A stretch of DNA of 32,168 nucleotides from Pelargonium nanum. Lineage: Eukaryota; Streptophyta; Magnoliopsida; Geraniales; Geraniaceae. Positions 1-13,190 of this stretch are shown piece by piece. The translations under genes were made by a program, and so were the position numbers. Within the stretch, counting starts at the first letter, position 1, and every line of letters begins with the position of its first letter. The notes below the pieces were generated by a model. The model did no database searches. It worked only from the letters and a program-made list of their open reading frames with translations, and had not been told where the DNA came from. The stretch covers positions 1 through 32,168 of the forward strand of contig JAYMTF010000652.1 of the NCBI GenBank assembly GCA_036897485.1. The letters are read 5' to 3'.

Positions 1-55
1 TTTTGGGACAAAAAATTTAGACAAACAGGACACTCATTTTGGGACGGAGGGAGTA
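1..55. mobile_element. Right end of a Stowaway-type (Tc1/mariner) MITE, cut by the window edge
   Basis: Positions 38-53 read as the reverse complement of the plant Stowaway terminal inverted repeat (CTCCCTCCGT followed by C/T-rich bases), and the next two bases are TA, the target dinucleotide of mariner-family elements. The other terminus would lie left of the window, so length and coding content cannot be judged. It is probably a short non-autonomous copy. Confidence 0.7.
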
Positions 56-560
56 TTTTGTAGCTCAATTAATCAACTAAGCTCAAAGAAAAAATATCAA
101 AATGACAAAAAAGTGCAAAAACAATTAAGACAATTTTTGGGTTAAATTTTTTTACTTTGTAAGTGAAGAATGAGACTTGTAAACAAAGTTATGATTACCA
201 CAATCAATCCATTTGTACACATTAGTTCTATATGAACCAATCCATTTTTGGATTGAACATTTCACAGCAAATAAAAGAGATTCAAATACATTGATGTACA
301 AAATAATATTCGCCAAATTACAAACACAATTAGGTCACAAAAATTTTAACAACTACAGTCCTTATTTTGCGTAATCTGAGCATTTGACATCCTCGATAAG
401 GGAAGATAATATATTATGAACTGAGACACTCTAAAAGATATACAACATAAATACGAGATATCAAAATACTATGCATTATACATTAATCGTACAGAGAACA
501 AAAAGAATTATCATCGAAGAGTAAGATTCATATGCTAAAACCTTACTTGATCATTGTGAT
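56..560. other. Downstream flank of the syndetin gene; likely 3' UTR plus intergenic DNA
   Basis: This AT-rich stretch follows the stop codon of the minus-strand syndetin gene, which lies at 561-563. The part nearest 560 should be its 3' UTR. I see no open frame of note, no clear poly(A) signal on the minus strand and no repeat apart from the MITE end at 1-55. Confidence 0.5.
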
Positions 561-3500
561 TCAGGCGGATTCAATCTTTTCTAGTACCTCCAATCTAGTT
601 TTTCGCTTCCAGCCTTTCATCGTGGCTACAAGGTTGACAAGTCCCATGATTTGAGCTTTGGTGTACTCCTGCAAGAGTGGGTGTTTTCGTAATGTAAGGT
701 CGAAGCTTAGAAATATGTTAAAAAGTTTGTTTTCAGGATAAGGTTAGGGTTTCCTAACCGGGTGGCCGCGTGCCCAATGGACGTATTCTGTTTCAGGAAG
801 ATAGTAAGCCTGTTCAACAGAGAAATGGGGTAACGTTAGTTCATAATCATGGAAGAGTTGTGTTTGATGAGTGAAGTTCAAATAGGACTTGTTGCTGCCA
901 TTTTATGCAATTCACAAATCTATGTTATGCAAGCTATACACAAACACGCATAGAGCTGGCAATTTGGGACATGAAACGTGGCCCAACTCGAATACGGCAT
1001 GGTTTGTGTGTGCGGGCTCAAGCATATTTGTGATCATGTCACGTTCGTGTTGGACTTGTGAAACACGCACAACACGTTTACACGAGTAACATTAATTCGT
1101 AATTTGATACTTTTAAATCAAAGTTTAGGTTAGTCACTTAATCTTTTCTTTTATTTGTCTCTCTTCGCTAATTTGAGATTTCATAACATCTCATCTTTCT
1201 CATTCACAACCCTAAACCTATCGTCCAAATCTATTACGCCTAGCCTTAGGTAAGAGAGTCAAAACAAAGAATCAGAGCATCATCAAAAGGCAAAGACGAT
1301 ACGACACCGATTGTTAAATGTGTTATGTTTGTGTTCAACATTTGAGCATAATTATTCAACGTGCCATATATGTGTTGGCTCACATGGCAGATACTTAACC
1401 TCTAACATGACACGAAGACGACAAGGCAACACGAATTGCTAGCTCTAAACACACACACATTCACAAATTTTACCTTGATGAAAGTTTCAACTAGTTGGAA
1501 CTTTGGCTTCACATTCACGGTGACAAAATGTTGAAGGCCATTGATTAAAACCTGAAACAATTGAAGGCGGCACACAATCTTCAAACACAAACCAAGCAGC
1601 AAACAAGGGATGGAAGAAACAATGAATAATTGCATTCTTTTTATGTTCAGTCCATAGAGAGAACCTGAAGATCTAATGACATGAGAGCGCGCCCTTCATC
1701 AGTGCACCTTTTCACGCGTGATAGACCTTCAATGAGAGTTTCAGAGACAATTTCAACTCCATATTCTAAAAGGAGGTCTTGAACCTACATGTACAGGAAA
1801 GTAATTTATTACTGAAACTAAGATTGATTTTTCCAATTTTTGCATTTTTACAAATGAATAACATAAATTTGGTAGTTGCGAAACCCAAGTCACCTCAAAC
1901 AGTATATGCATAATTAAAGTCAAGGATAGAGTATTTGTTCATCTTACAACATAATGGAATATATGATACTTGATAATATTAAGCATACAAATCATTTTTA
2001 TGGAATTCATACATCAAGATGTAATGATTCTATTCCTTTTCTTTAATAGAAAAGTAAAATTAAAAATCAAGATTGAGTGGGTTGCAGGATAGGAAAATGC
2101 CAATTGGTGAATAAAAAGGCCAGTAAAGGAAATGATAAAGAAATTGTGGAGTGCATAACCTAAATGCATGTCAAAACCAAGTACAGCCAATAAATGTTTT
2201 AAGTTGCAGCTACACTGAGTTGGTAAAAATTTTATCGGCGCATTGTTTTAGTAATTATTGCACAAAAACAAGGTTTTGATGAAATATTGAATAATCATTT
2301 GATGGTGCTTCACAAGATCCAGTGCTAGCCACGACTTACCTCCTTGCGAATCCCACCATGAGCCAGCCTTGTTTTGTAATGCTTGAACTCCCCCAACAGC
2401 AAATCAACGTACCTGTGAATGCAACTTGTGTCAGAGGCACAGTCAAAGAACAGAAATCTTCAGTCGAATATAAAAAAACAGAGCATTACAGTGAGAAAGC
2501 ATCTTGAATTCTACAAAAACAATGCAAAGCATTATTTGGAATTTTACCCCAGAAAGAGAAAAAAAGTACTGATTCAGAAGAGAGTGAAGGCCGAAGGATG
2601 ACTGAATTTAAATGTATACATATGCATGTGTGCATTAAAACTAGGGAGGCACATTAAGCAACCAGCAAAAGCTTAAAATTATGTAATTGCAGAAATGAAG
2701 ATATTCATAGTAATTACAAGATATAAAGCTTATAAACTCCCAGAAACTGGAAGCTGATGATCATTCATCTTAGTGTTGTGTATATCCATCTTCTTTCGAA
2801 GGGGAAGGACCATGAAGCACAATTTAAGCATAATTAGTACACAAGCAGTGTAAATTTCCAATACTTTAGGCTTGAAAATCAAAACTAATACTTCTTAGAA
2901 AAGGACATGGACAAGGAAACAAACCCATTATGCTCTAGTCCAAGCTCTTTCACTTCCCATTTAGCATTAGCAATCCTATCAGCATATCTGCACAAGGTAC
3001 TTAGAATAGTAAATTAAGCTTGACAAAACAAGTAGGATGCAGAATTATAGTAAAGAGAAGAAGAATTAATCAAATACACAAGGCAACTAGAGCTATGAAA
3101 GTACCAGAGGTAAGCTAACAACTTTGGGCAAAAGTTCTGCAAAACATAAGTTTTCTTGGAACAAATTTATCAACATCCAAACCAAGGAACCAATTTTGGA
3201 ACATTTACACAAACATGCTACAATATCTATAGTGAAGTTCTGTAAGAGGAATGTAAATATATCGTCTTTAACCCAAGCATAAATCGCTAGTAGATCATTA
3301 TTGGAGCAAAAGTAAGCATATACGAAAATTATTACACGGTTGATTATAATGTGAACAACAAATGGTAAATAATATCCATTTAGCAATATGTCTTCTTGAC
3401 TTACCCATTAATATGGAGTAATAATCTTGCAGTTGCCCTGTGAATGTGCTCAGTAAGATCAGGAACAGAATCCACCTGAAAGAACTCATGCTTTTTAAAG

Positions 3501-6500
3501 ATCATTTTAATACAAGCAATTAATTTTATAAAAGCGAATGATTTCTGCAAAGATATTCCACTTGTAAAATAAATATTGATAAGGAATCTTCCAACAATAT
3601 AACGAAAGTGTGTCTTAATATCATAGACAAATGTTTTACACTTTCAGATGAGGAATCTGATATAAGAGCAGAAATAATCCATCTTTTCAGAGAAATAAGA
3701 CTTGAGAACTGTAGTAAAAATATATACATCTCAAATTTGAGTAATGAGAAATGCCTATGACCCAGTGGTTAGAGCCTGAGGCTGATCCCTTTTGGGCCAA
3801 GGTTTAAATCCGGTTCTTTAACTTTTGCTGATCATTTTTTTTTTTTTTTTTTTTTTGAGTAATGAAATGATTTATAACACCTTTTCCAGAACAAACTTAT
3901 TCTTTGATAATTGAAAAATAGTTTAGTAGCCAAAGAATTCAATTCATATAATAATCACATACCAGGTGGACATAGAAATCTTCAACAATATTAGCATTAT
4001 TCTGCAGAAGCATTGACTGGAGATGACCTTTAGACCTATGCAATATTCGGGCAACAAGGGATATAGTGTCTGCACCAGCACATCTTTCCTGTAACGTGTA
4101 TTTCTATAGATGTTATCAATATCGCTTTATTCAAAAAATTTAACAAACAAATTTACAGAAATTGACTAAAAAGATTTTAGAAATGAAGAAGCCACCAAGC
4201 ATTTATAATTCACAATAAAAGAAAAGAAATTTGTGATAGATAATTTATATTTCTATCCTCCATCAATTTTGTTTCACTCTGTTTAGAGTATTCTTTCTAT
4301 TTCGTACCAGCTTCAGTTTTATGTCCTGAGATAGAGAAACAGGTTTCCTCAGATGTGCCCAATTCAAGTAAGCAAGTTTATCACACTTAACCCAATGTCA
4401 TCCCTAGAATATAAATAACTATTCCCAAAACAACCCTCTCATTTAATGGAAGGGACATCTAAAATCTAAATATTCCAAGTAGCAAGATAACACAAGGAAT
4501 AGTATACTCATGCATGACATATACAGTTGAACGATAAAGGCAGACAATTGACAGTACTTTATCTCGCCTTATTATCATTATACATGAATACCTTGAGACT
4601 ATATGTTGTGCCTGATGAGTGAGCATAACTTGTACTGGGAGGACTAGGAGTCACGTCTGTGAATGATGTACTTAATGAAGTGGGTGAAGAGGAAAATGGA
4701 GCCAGCTGGGGCTTTATCCACTGATCACAATCTTGTGTTATTCTGGATAAAGCTGTCTTTAGCCGATCTTGAGACAAACAGACATAATCTTTAGGTAAGG
4801 GTCAGCTCAAATCTAAAGGAACTAGTCCAGGTATAAAAAATTTACAGACACAGGGAAAGATAACTAATGAATGGAGGAAATATAAAAACCACTCACAATT
4901 AAGAGGGTCTGAGCCTTTTCCACTGGCATTAGTGTTCTGGTGACCAAATGTTTCAAATACATATTGGAAAAAAATCCCAAATAATTGGCACATTCCCTGC
5001 AACAATATACTGAATCAGGAAAAAAAGCTTTAGAGGGAAAAAAACACCATCATAAAGATTGCTTCAAATAACACATTACGAAAAATATTAACAAGAACAC
5101 ACCTTAAAGAATTCAACATTGACTATTTCTAATTTCTGCATAAGCCTTGCGTATTTGTCCATTGACATAGACACATTGGGGTCAGTACATTTCCATATAT
5201 AAGCCCTGCTAAAATGCTATGCTTGAGCACATTGGCTTTGAATTACTAAATAAAAGTAAAAACAATAAAAACCCAATAGAGATGAAATACAAGGTAGGAA
5301 GAAGTTAATAAAAGTATAGCACATAAGAGTGAGCAAAAGAGTAAGTTAAGTGATACCAAACCCACAATTTCACATAATAATATAGTTTATAATGAAAAGT
5401 AAGCAAACTCTAAAACATCTAACAAAAGAGGACTTTCCTTTTCATTTCAGATAAAGAGCACCTAACCTCAAAAGACAAAGTGATGATCCTGTCTGTGCTG
5501 AAACCTCTTCATCATTAAGTAACGACTGATTTCTTGAAAGTTTAGGTTTTAAAATTCGACTTGGGAGTTGACTATCCTCATCAATAAAGTCAGCAAGAAG
5601 GTCTTCATTTTCTTCCTCGAGAACAGAAGTGCCATTCATATGATTTGAACCACTGTTTCTTGGAGAGGCCTTATCATCATGAAAATTATCATTAATTTTC
5701 CCATCATATTCACCAGGTGTTGCTCCATTAAGTAAGTCAGCATTATGGCAATCTTTTGAAATAGATGTTAGTTTTAGCAAAAAGGGATTTCCACTTTTCA
5801 GCCAATAAGAAAATCCACTCTTCTTCGCACTAGAGTCAACCGTATTCACTGGTTTATTGGAATGAGGCCCACCAGAGCCAGTAGAATTGCCGAGGGATGG
5901 AACAAGTAGAGCTGCCCCATCACCAACAAGCCCAGAAAAGCTCATTACTAGTACAGTATCTGGTGGCAAGTTCATCCAATTCTCCCTTTCCAGAACCATT
6001 TTAAGTGCCTGCATAGGCATACAAAAAGTAAACAAATGAATAGGGTGTATATCCAAATGCAACTGAACAGTAAATAAGTTGATACAGTAGAATCAGCAAC
6101 AACTTGTACAAAACTATAAATACTTAGTTTCACCGCAAGGTATACAGATGAAAAAATGTTTTGAATAATATTTGTCCAGTCAAAATTTTTTACAGTATGA
6201 GAACAAGAAAGAAATGCTGTAGAATCATTGTATTTGTATAACAATGCATAAATCAGGGAGAAATAGAGAAATGAAAAGGTTGCTCAAGAAATTAGTTTAA
6301 CTTTCTTAAGAACTTTTACCTTTCTATACTGGAGCCTTGTGAAAATTAAACATAACAGATTGACAACAATATTTTAAACTAGTTAGAGTTAGGTATGCTG
6401 TACTGAACAAGATTTGAGAGCTAACTTTTCAAAATCAGGAAAGCCCAAAAGGTATTTGCTTCACCTTACAACTTTTGCATACAATAAGTACATGAACGGA

Positions 6501-9500
6501 TATTATGTCCATAACATTGGTATCATACAAGGACACATAAGCTTAGAGAAACTAAGCATAGAGAAACTTCAAGGCTGGTAACTCACATAGATATTTTGTC
6601 GGTGAAATGCTACAAAATAATTTTCACAAACAGCCTTCAACTTTTGTCTGAACTCCACTGCTTTAGCTCCACAAAAGGATTCCCCAGCCAAAACGAAGAC
6701 AATAAGATCTTCATAATTTCTCAAAAATTGGTGAATGCTTGTAGAAGAAGCTGCAGCAGAAGAAAGCAACACTGATAAACGGCTTGTGGTCAGTTGCCAA
6801 AAATTCTTGCGTCCTCTTTGAAGGGTCTGTGAAACGAGTGATATAGCATCTTTCCGTAGGTGATACCAGGGAGAACCACTGCTTGAAACTGAACTTCCAT
6901 CATTATTTGTCTCATCAACAGAATCACGAGTGATATATATGGAACCAGATGTTCCAGCATGGTCAGCTGAAGAGATGGCAGTTTTTAATTCCTCTGCAGA
7001 AGATGAACTAGGCATTTTGTCTCCAGGTTCAGAGAGAGAACTTTTATCTTCTCCTTGAGAATTGCAAGAATTTTTTGTAGCAGAATCAACTGCTAGAGCA
7101 TCAAGTGAACTGCACGAAGCATCTCCCTTCTTTTTCATATGCCATGCTGAAATCTGAAGGAAATATGACTAAGTTCCACACATGAAGTGAAGCAAGCTTG
7201 CATAAAAATAAAGTATATGTAATGAACTATAATACATAACCAAATAAACAATACAAATAAGTGATCTTAAGAAATGAAGCTAACCTTGTCCTCCAACTGA
7301 AAGCTCTGAATTTCATAATATGAACACATCAACCTATAAAGAACAGCTAGTGTTCTTAACAAACAGTGTCTAAATTTAGTCTCAGGTATCCGAAGGCACA
7401 AATCGCTATAGGTAAGCCTGGAATAAAATTGAAAATGATAAGGAAATAAATCAAAAGTATAGGTTGCATTATGTTATTGATTTAAGGAGTGTTAAAATGT
7501 TACAAGCATACCTGCTATTTTGCATGTCAACCTCCTGATCCTGCATATGTATTTTAGTCATTCAACTGAAGTAGTCTTTTAACAGAACAGTGACAAATAA
7601 TTTAATGCATGCCACTCTAAAAAGGAATAAATAAACCAATGGACAATAATAAAGTTTAGAATACCACGTCTACAAGAAAGATACTATCAATAGTAAGTAA
7701 CCATCTCCTAGTTTCCTCGTGAAGCAACACACTATTCCTAATAATACTAAACTGCTAGTGTTAATGTATTGCCTATCCCCTGTTATTGTGTCTTTCTTTA
7801 AAGCTGGGTCAGCACCCAATACCATTTACTGTAAACTTATTATTGCATAAACATACCTCTTCAATGCTATTCTTTAAAACACGATGTGTTTCTGCGATAA
7901 CTTCTTGCATATAAAAGCTTTGTATCTTTTCAGCAAGACCAGAAATATCTCCAATTAGTGCATAAGCGTCAACAACCTGTAATGAGTTAAAGACCATGTT
8001 AAACCTGCAGTTTGCATAGAGAGGAGGAATATTGATATTTGATATATCCTTCAAATGCAAGATTTCCTGATTCTATTGGAAATAAAATACTGATTGCATG
8101 ACACTCCAAATGCATAAAGTGTAAACTAATGATGACAATGATATATATACTGGTTCTGATGACAAAATGGAATAATAAATTGCCTGCTCTCATTTGGCTG
8201 GGGCAGAGAATACAGCTGTTCATTAAACACATCACAAAAATAAAGAGAGGAGCAAAACACAGGGCACAGTGATCCAAACTTTTAAGAGCCTGTCTGCTGT
8301 TCGCTTTATCCACAAAATTAAGCCAAACCTTAGGGTTTAATATAGAGCAGACTCATCAGACCATACCAAAAGCTTAGATGAGATAACACATATCCCCTCA
8401 GGGTCAATTTGGGATAGCTGAAACTTTTGCCAGTTTGGTAAAACTGAACAGCTTTAAAAATTTATATATAATTATCAACGAAGATAAGGTAACATTATAA
8501 AGTCTATCAACATATCTGTGGGATAATTTTCAATTTTCACATTTATGCTATTCATAAGGATATGACAGTCTTTAGAAGATAAAAGTTCATCACTGGCTTT
8601 AAAAATCTAAATTCAGAAAAATTAGAAGTGACTTTTAAGTCAAGAAAATCTATAGCAAATAACTCCAACTGAGCTTATACTTTTAAGGAAAAAGGCCTAT
8701 CTCAAACTGTCCCTTAATATGAACATATGTACACATCAAGTAGAACTATTATTCAGGTGATATTCTAGCATACAGCAGTGAAATAGTATACTAACAGTAA
8801 GGTAGCCCTCCTCTTTGAACTCTTGGCACACTCCTATCAGAAGAGAATCCAGCTTCTGGAGAGTTTTTCCCAGCCAAACCTACAATTATATTTTTAAAAA
8901 AATAGCTTCAATTAAATAATGAAACCTAAAGCACATTTTTTCAATGTTATACGGCTCTGGTCCAAAAAAACATATTGAATGTAAATAGTTGAGCCCATAG
9001 AGTACGGATTTCATTTTAGCTTAAAACTCATAGAATGCAGTACCATAATACAGTCGTAGAAGTACGACTGTATTGAACAATAGATTATTCTACAAAAGAT
9101 TCTATACTCACCTCAACGCCACGGCTCATCTCTTGTACTACTGAAAGCTCTGAATAGCTATCTAATAGCTGCAGATATTCAGATAGAACTTGAAAAGCCT
9201 GTAACAATGATGAGCATCTTAATTACCAGTAATTCATAAAACTAAAATGTACAAAAAAAAAAAAATTAAGGAGGGCAGTACACTGGAGAATTTCACATTA
9301 ACCCACCTTGCAGAAATTTCCTTCCTCAACGAGAGATTCTAATGACATTTGCATCTCTGATGCATGACGAATCTCAGCTAAAACTGGAAGGATATCCTGC
9401 GAATTCCAATGTCATTGCAAGATATAGATGCATATTTTAATCAGTCTCAATATGACATGTAAAATGAAACAGATTTCAAACTGGGAACAGGTTCCTAGAC

Positions 9501-12500
9501 TGGTAACTCATTCTGGAAGATCAATAAAGTGACATCAGCCAAGTGTACAAGTTCTAAGATATATAACTCATTCTGGTCTGTAAAAATATTATTATGGTAC
9601 AAAGATAAGGTAGCATTATTCAATCATACCCAGCACCAAGCTTCTTTTAGAACAATAACAAGGTGATATTTTACCTCAGGATCACTTTAAAATAACTAGA
9701 AGTGAAGACAAGTAAAAAGTTGGAACAGAGTCAAACTCAGATCAGATTTTCTCCTTTCATTTGGCAATTGGGAGAATGATAGTGAGATATCTAATGCTGT
9801 AAAGGTTAGTTTATGGTGCTTTCAAAATGGTGTCACTTTATTTCCATTCATTTCCAACCACTGCTACTTGGAACTAAAAGGTGGATTATAAGATAAGTAT
9901 TTCCCTGCACTTCCTCCTAGTTCTCTTCATCTTTCTCCAACAGTCCAGGTACCCTTTTCTGTGTCACTCTAGGTACCAAATTTTTCATTGAAGTTTCTAT
10001 AGTGCCAAAGAGAAATGAAAGCAAACCTATATGAATAATATACCATAAGAGCTTGTTTCCTTTTTGCCTTTGAATGTACTATGAGATCCCTTGAAACCTC
10101 ATTCATCGATGAGTTCAGGTGCCTTCTTCCGTTCTGCAAATAATACGCAATCCCTTTAATGAAAGCCCGGGCCGCAATAAAACCAACACCGCCAGTAACA
10201 ATTTTAGAAAACATGTTAAATTAAAACAATCAAATGACGAAAATCAGGTGCCTATAACTTCATCCACACAATACCCTTCAAAAGTTAAAAGTGAAATGAT
10301 AAGCAAATGCTTACCATGCATATGACATTTGCAACCTTTAAGTCTTTCTCCAATTCCCTTACCAAATGCATCCCCTTCACTGCCCAAAAGCAAGTATTAA
10401 TGTCTCATTGAAAAGTATTGCATATTGAAATTGACACTTCTCAAAGAAAAATAAATATTGTGCTGTAGAGAAATAAATACTATGATATTTTCAGATTTCT
10501 AAATGCTTGCACTCAAGAGGCTAAGGTTAGACTAGATCGTGGTAGCTAAAGAAATTAACAGGTACTACTTGTCACCCTATACTCTCGTTCCAGTTATCAC
10601 AAAGAGCATATGTTCAACCCTCAAAACAATGAAAAGCTTCTGCCCTACAAATGATGGGGAAGTTGGAGATAGAGATAGCTGAAAATAGATCTATCATCTA
10701 TGAGATAATTCACCGCCCTGGAGGCTGTTATTAAGCAAAGTTAATAGACTCCATTAGAATCTTAGTTATAAAAAAAATCTTACAGAAGCATTTCTTTTTC
10801 TTTTTCTAAATCATATCGAGCGAGTGTTAATCTAAACAAGTCATTTATATGTCGTAGTAACGACAATATCAACACAATATTACCATAAGATATCATCCTA
10901 CTAATAGAACTTGGAAGAATTGCTAATGAATTCGAAGTACAAAGCAAACAGAACTTGTAAAAATAGTATTAGAAGATTTCTTTATTACAGCAATCAGATT
11001 TTTAACGGTTCATATTTATGGATCCAGAAGTTTAAGACTTGATCAAAACAATATAATTTCAGCAGAATCAGAACTACAAGGTGCAAACAATTGTCTAAAG
11101 AAACTTACCCATTACTTCATGATGCTCCATTACATTGCGAGATAATTGTTCTGATACTCTATCCAATTGTGATAATCTAAGAGTGGCCTACAGAAAAGCA
11201 GAAGTTAGATCAACCTGTAGTTCATTAACTGAACACACTTCCAGGGGCACAATAAAAGCCAATTATTACTAAAAGGCTTATTTGGTTTCTCTATGAAATT
11301 TAAATGGTGCCATTCATATTTCATACAGCATTTACTGCATAACTTTTTTAGATTCTGAATGAGGCGTTCAAGCTCACACCCATCATGACCAAAAAAAATG
11401 TAACACCTAAAATCTATCAAGACTTCTATAATGATATCATTCTTCACTTGCTTCCTTCGAACAGACCAATATTCTACTTTAAATGTCATACAAATCACAA
11501 ACAAAGACACTTATATGCAACTCATCTAGGCCAGTTGTACAATCTAATAAAAGCATGAGAATAATTATAAAATCAAATAGAACCTGTTTCTGAAAATATG
11601 CGAGCTCACTTTCTTCAGAAGGAATATGCTCCAAAATATGCCTAACTGGATCAAATTGCTGTACATAAAGATGCAGAACGACATTTTAGTACCATAATGG
11701 AAAATATAGGCCACAAGAATAAACCATAACTTCTTCAAAAATGCATGTTGCACAAGAACTAAGTGTCATAAAGTACCTAGCATGATTGATAAAGATAAGT
11801 AACTCCTTCACATAAACTTCTCCAGTGAATTACTTCAAAATAAATTCTTATCACTACTAGCATAGATAAAGCCAGAAGGCGCTACTGTCACACACCATGT
11901 ATAATGAATCACCTATCTTCAGACTGATTACAGGTATGGATAAATTCAGAAAGTAGTATTTGATAAAACATCATTTCCAATTATATACGGAAATACAAAA
12001 ATAGTTTTGTTCCAGTAAAAACTCTTACTAGACGTAAAATTAACAGCTCCATATAGAGTATACCTGAGTAACCTTTCCACCAATTTAACTATGTTGATGT
12101 TAACAAAACAATGAAATCGAAGAGGCTCAACTATCATTCAATCGGAAGCATTGTCAGGCATAACTCATAAGCAGCCTAAAACTAGAACCAAAATGACAAA
12201 GTAAACGATTCAAACCTCTTCATAGAACTCTTCCTCTATATCCTCAACTATTTGAGCTTGAGGTCTGCTTCCATACATCGAGCTCAGTTCATCAGAACTT
12301 GATGGGAGACTTAACCTCTGGTCAGAAGGTAGCCCTGCAAGAACACGAGCAACAGCTGCTGCTGCTGACACTCGAGCTGGAATCTGCAAAAGAAAATTAT
12401 CAAGAACATACTAATCAAGTTTTCACACTTTCATCAACCATTGTAAGTTCTGCTTAATAGTCACAACTCGCAATACTCACTGATAATCATTCAAATCACA

Positions 12501-13190
12501 TGTGCATCAAACATTTGCCAAGTAATGCTAATTCACGCCTTATTCTACTTCCACAGACTCACTGAATTGTTGCAATAAAGCTATCAATAGGCAAAATACT
12601 TAAGCATCAAACATGTGCCAAGTAGTGCTACGTGCTCACTGATAGTCTCACTGATAACGGTTCAAATCACAAGCGCATCAAACTTGTGCCAAGTAATGTT
12701 ATCAAGTGGCAAAATACTAAAGTAAAGCAAATGCAATAATTCAGGCTCTATTTTACTTCCACAGACTCACTGATAATCACTCAAATCACAAGAGCATCAA
12801 ACATGTGCCAAGTAGTACTAACAAGTGGCAAAATACTCAAGCAAATGCAATAATCCGAGCTTTATTTTACTTTCAATCAGTTAAAACAAGCAAAATATAG
12901 TATAATTTTCAACAAGAAACACGCATTTTACTAAATAAAAAAATGCACTGGAATTTGGACAGTACCTCTGGACGATCGGAAGTAGGAGGAAGGAGACCGA
13001 GCGATCTCGCGGAGCGAACGGAGCTAAGGAACTTCTCTCCGACCTTAGACAAATCCATTCCGCCTCCTTGGGACAACAGAAACGGAACCAAGAAGAAAAC
13101 CCTAGAGCTCTCAAATCCCTCGCTCAAATCGCCATTGAACAGAAACGGATTGGCCAAAGCGCTGCCGAAAGGGAACAAACTCGGCTGCAT
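561..13190 (-). CDS. VPS50: Syndetin / VPS50 (CCDC132-like) subunit of the EARP tethering complex, complete, 25 exons
   Basis: Syndetin replaces VPS54 in the four-subunit EARP complex (with VPS51, 52, 53) and tethers recycling-endosome carriers. Exons in transcript order: 12966-13190, 12216-12383, 11584-11658, 11109-11187, 10315-10379, 10044-10133, 9307-9396, 9112-9198, 8796-8879, 7857-7976, 7512-7540, 7285-7417, 6587-7153, 5467-6008, 5103-5205, 4897-4996, 4592-4767, 3963-4088, 3405-3475, 2925-2987, 2340-2412, 1665-1784, 1474-1551, 759-809, 561-668. All join in frame at GT/AG sites to 1140 aa, close to the roughly 1100 aa of plant homologues. The N-terminus (MQPSLFPFG..., later MDLSKVGEKFLSSVRSARSL) and the C-terminus (MKGWKRKTRLEVLEKIE) match the plant At2g27900 type from memory. 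Residues 76-415 are the helical VPS54-like N-terminal part. Residues from about 416 hold a Ser-rich, probably disordered segment. The last 300 or so residues correspond to the syndetin C-terminal domain (DUF2451). Met45 is a possible alternative start. Its introns carry several TE insertions; no exon is broken. Confidence 0.93.
951..1447. mobile_element. Non-autonomous hAT-type element (497 bp) with terminal inverted repeats and 8-bp target duplication
   Basis: The left end reads TAGAGCTGGCAATTTGG and the right end, read inward, TAGAGCTAGCAATTCGTG: 14 of the first 15 bases agree if one mismatch is allowed. The flanks are AACACGCA (943-950) and AACACACA (1448-1455), 7 of 8 identical, as expected for the 8-bp duplication made by hAT transposases. 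The inside is rich in ACACGA-like words and holds no transposase frame, so it is a MITE. It lies inside the 664-bp intron (810-1473) between the third-last and second-last syndetin coding exons and ends 27 bp from the acceptor-side exon boundary on the plus strand. Confidence 0.8.
3736..3869 (+). mobile_element. tRNA-derived SINE, about 100 bp, with poly-T tail and target-site duplication
   Basis: The body is about 3754-3853. It holds a pol III A box (TGACCCAGTGGT, 3758-3769) and a B box (GGTTTAAATCC, 3801-3811, one change from the tRNA consensus), then ends in a run of some 20 T. It is flanked by TTGAGTAATGAGAAATG on the left and TTGAGTAATGAAATG right after the T run, a target duplication differing by a 2-base indel. 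The plus orientation is antisense to the syndetin transcript, in the intron 3476-3962. Plant SINEs such as Au also end in T runs; this one is much shorter than the usual Au length. It is not a functional tRNA gene, since no acceptor stem pairs. Confidence 0.78.
9047..9074. repeat. Perfect 12-bp inverted repeat with 4-nt loop
   Basis: The arms 9047-9058 and 9063-9074 are exact reverse complements, separated by GAAG. It lies in the syndetin intron 8880-9111, about 40 bp from the end of the exon at 9112-9198, so in the pre-mRNA it would form a hairpin shortly after the 5' splice site of that intron. It may be the footprint of a tiny foldback element or chance. Confidence 0.75.
12476..12880. repeat. 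Degenerate tandem repeat, about four copies, in syndetin intron 1
   Basis: Four blocks begin with CTCACTGA, near 12476, 12556, 12635 and 12765, and share the words TCAAATCACA, GCATCAAAC, TGCCAAGTA and GGCAAAATACT. The units run from about 76 to 132 bp; the last two are longest and most alike, sharing also GCAAATGCAATAAT and TTTTACTT. The block fills most of the intron 12384-12965. There is no open frame and no transposon terminus. Confidence 0.75.

Noticed and set aside
889-1089. 66-codon plus-strand frame overlapping the hAT MITE
   Set aside because: It crosses the element border at 951, so it is a chance fusion of intron and MITE sequence, and resembles no transposase.
3754-3830. Functional tRNA gene on the plus strand
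   Set aside because: A and B boxes are present, but acceptor and anticodon stems do not pair, and the flanking duplication and T run show a retroposed SINE.
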